Shown here: in pieces, positions 13,815 through 14,743 of the stretch
Numbering within the stretch: the first letter of the stretch is position 1
Layout: each line of letters begins with the position of its first letter
Assembly: GCA_903823545.1 (NCBI GenBank)
Contig: CAIJTL010000522.1
Location: forward strand, 1 to 14,743
Source of the DNA: an uncultured Planctomycetaceae bacterium
Lineage (GTDB): Bacteria > Planctomycetota > Planctomycetia > Planctomycetales > Planctomycetaceae
Length of the DNA: 14,743 nucleotides
Reading direction: 5' to 3'
Made by a program: the position numbers and the translations under genes
Notes under the pieces: generated by a model
Databases searched by the model: none
What the model was told of the DNA's origin: nothing
Seen by the model: the letters and a program-made list of their open reading frames with translations, nothing else

Positions 13815-14743
13815 ATGAGCACTTCGATGAATTACTGTTGCTGGAATGTTCGCCGTTTTGTCATCGCAACGCTGTGTGTCAGCCTGCTCGGATCGGCCGC
13901 ATCGACATCTGCGGCAAGCCCGCCGACAGCCATCCTACCCGGCATTTCGATGCAGGTTGCACAAGACACAGGGGGAGTGGTCACGGTCGACTCTCCGCCA
14001 AAGTCGACAGAGCCAACAAGCGACGCTGCGGCGGCGAAGCCTGAAGTCCCCGCGACGAAATCTTCCGCCACTTCTGCGACGAAACCTGCGGCGGCGGCGG
14101 CAGGAAACCAAGGTGGGCTGTCGCTCGGATGGGCTCAACTGCGCGAACTATTCTTGGGACTCAGCGGTCTGCCAATGTGGGCGCTCGTCGGTTGCTCAGT
14201 CATGACAATCATGTTCGTGGTCGAGCGGTTCATTTCGTTGCAGTCGCGCCGAGTCATGCCACGTGCGTTCGTATCGCGGTTTCTTGGCCAGCTTCGTGAA
14301 GGGGAACTCGATCGGGCCAAAGTTCAAGAGCTGGTCCAAGTCTGCCGAGACAACGATTGTCCGATTGCACATTTCTTTGCGATCGTCGTCGAGAATGCCG
14401 GTCGTCCCGCGTTTGAGATTCGAGTGACAATCAGCGACTTGGCTGATTCTGAACTGTTTCACCTGCGGAAAAACATCCGCGCGATCAGCGGATTGGCGAT
14501 GCTCGCGCCGTTGTTGGGATTGTTCGGCACCGTGTTGGGAATGATCAGCGCGTTCCACGCGTTGTCTCAACAGTCGGGAAGTGGCAAAACAGAATTGCTC
14601 GCTTCCGGTATCAGCTTGGCTCTCGTTGCCACGGCCAGTGGTCTCGGTGTCGCGATCTCTGCCTCGGCGGCTTACTACTATTTGCTGGGGCGAGTCGACA
14701 CGTTGATTCAAGAAATGGACGTGCTGACGAATCAAGCAGTCGC
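13815..14743 (+). CDS. MotA/TolQ/ExbB proton-channel family protein, 3' partial
   Basis: The frame runs open from ATG 13815 to the window edge (309 full codons, no stop). The N-terminus has a signal-like hydrophobic segment (about 15-34, FVIATLCVSLLGSAASTSAA), then a low-complexity arm rich in Ala, Thr, Pro and Lys (to about 98). The channel part follows: first helix about 118-142 (MWALVGCSVMTIMFVVERF), a cytoplasmic helical region, then 225-248 (GLAMLAPLLGLFGTVLGMI) and 263-290 (ASGISLALVATASGLGVAIS). The GLFGTVLGM motif is the family signature. It is a paralogue, not a copy, of the channel at 7934-8833, sharing the unusual N-terminal extension. It is divergent from the TPR operon. An ExbD/TolR gene may follow beyond the window. 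An ATG at 13827 is an alternative start; neither has a clear ribosome binding site. Confidence 0.87.
   Translation, partial: MSTSMNYCCWNVRRFVIATLCVSLLGSAASTSAASPPTAILPGISMQVAQDTGGVVTVDSPPKSTEPTSDAAAAKPEVPATKSSATSATKPAAAAAGNQGGLSLGWAQLRELFLGLSGLPMWALVGCSVMTIMFVVERFISLQSRRVMPRAFVSRFLGQLREGELDRAKVQELVQVCRDNDCPIAHFFAIVVENAGRPAFEIRVTISDLADSELFHLRKNIRAISGLAMLAPLLGLFGTVLGMISAFHALSQQSGSGKTELLASGISLALVATASGLGVAISASAAYYYLLGRVDTLIQEMDVLTNQAV

Overview
The window looks like chromosomal DNA of a planctomycete, probably of the Pirellula/Rhodopirellula type. Three things point there: an N-terminal LEPR-XLL-like surface-sorting motif (LEQRQLL) on an RTX metalloprotease, MotA/TolQ/ExbB channel proteins that carry their own N-terminal signal segment and Ala/Pro-rich arm, and very large signal-bearing TPR proteins next to them. 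Many starts have weak or no Shine-Dalgarno sequence. This assignment is inference; no rRNA or tRNA gene is present to fix it.

Layout. (1) 1-2765 (+): the 3' part of a large SNF2-family helicase, whose N-terminus lies outside the window. (2) 2766-4218: a small accessory, decayed island. It holds two interleaved inverted repeats (2816-2857), a DUF4062-type gene whose middle is replaced by a 64-bp perfect palindrome (3103-3166), an unrecognised 138-residue ORF with a strong ribosome binding site and a TTG start (3556-3972), and a TIR-domain remnant (3971-4192) that breaks off next to a second hairpin (4167-4202). (3) 4219-5145 (-): a 3'(2'),5'-bisphosphate nucleotidase/inositol monophosphatase-family enzyme, and 5199-5888 (-): a secreted beta-rich surface protein. 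(4) 6195-7856 (+): a LEPR-XLL-type, RTX-repeat, HExxH metalloprotease, divergent from the surface protein across a 306-bp gene-free region. (5) 7934-13582 (-): an apparent operon, in transcription order a 1163-residue membrane-anchored TPR protein, a 361-residue exported TPR protein and a MotA/TolQ/ExbB channel protein. (6) 13815-14743 (+): a second MotA/TolQ/ExbB protein, divergent from that operon and cut by the window edge.

How they may work together. Genes in (5) and (6) look like one envelope module: proton-driven inner-membrane channels paired with large TPR scaffolds facing the periplasm. No ExbD/TolR partner is visible; it may follow the right-hand channel gene outside the window. The island in (2) resembles a graveyard of conflict-type genes (DUF4062, TIR), in which both recognisable gene breaks coincide with palindromic elements. 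That coincidence, the interleaved inverted repeats upstream of the DUF4062 gene, and the divergent channel/TPR module are the observations most worth a second look.
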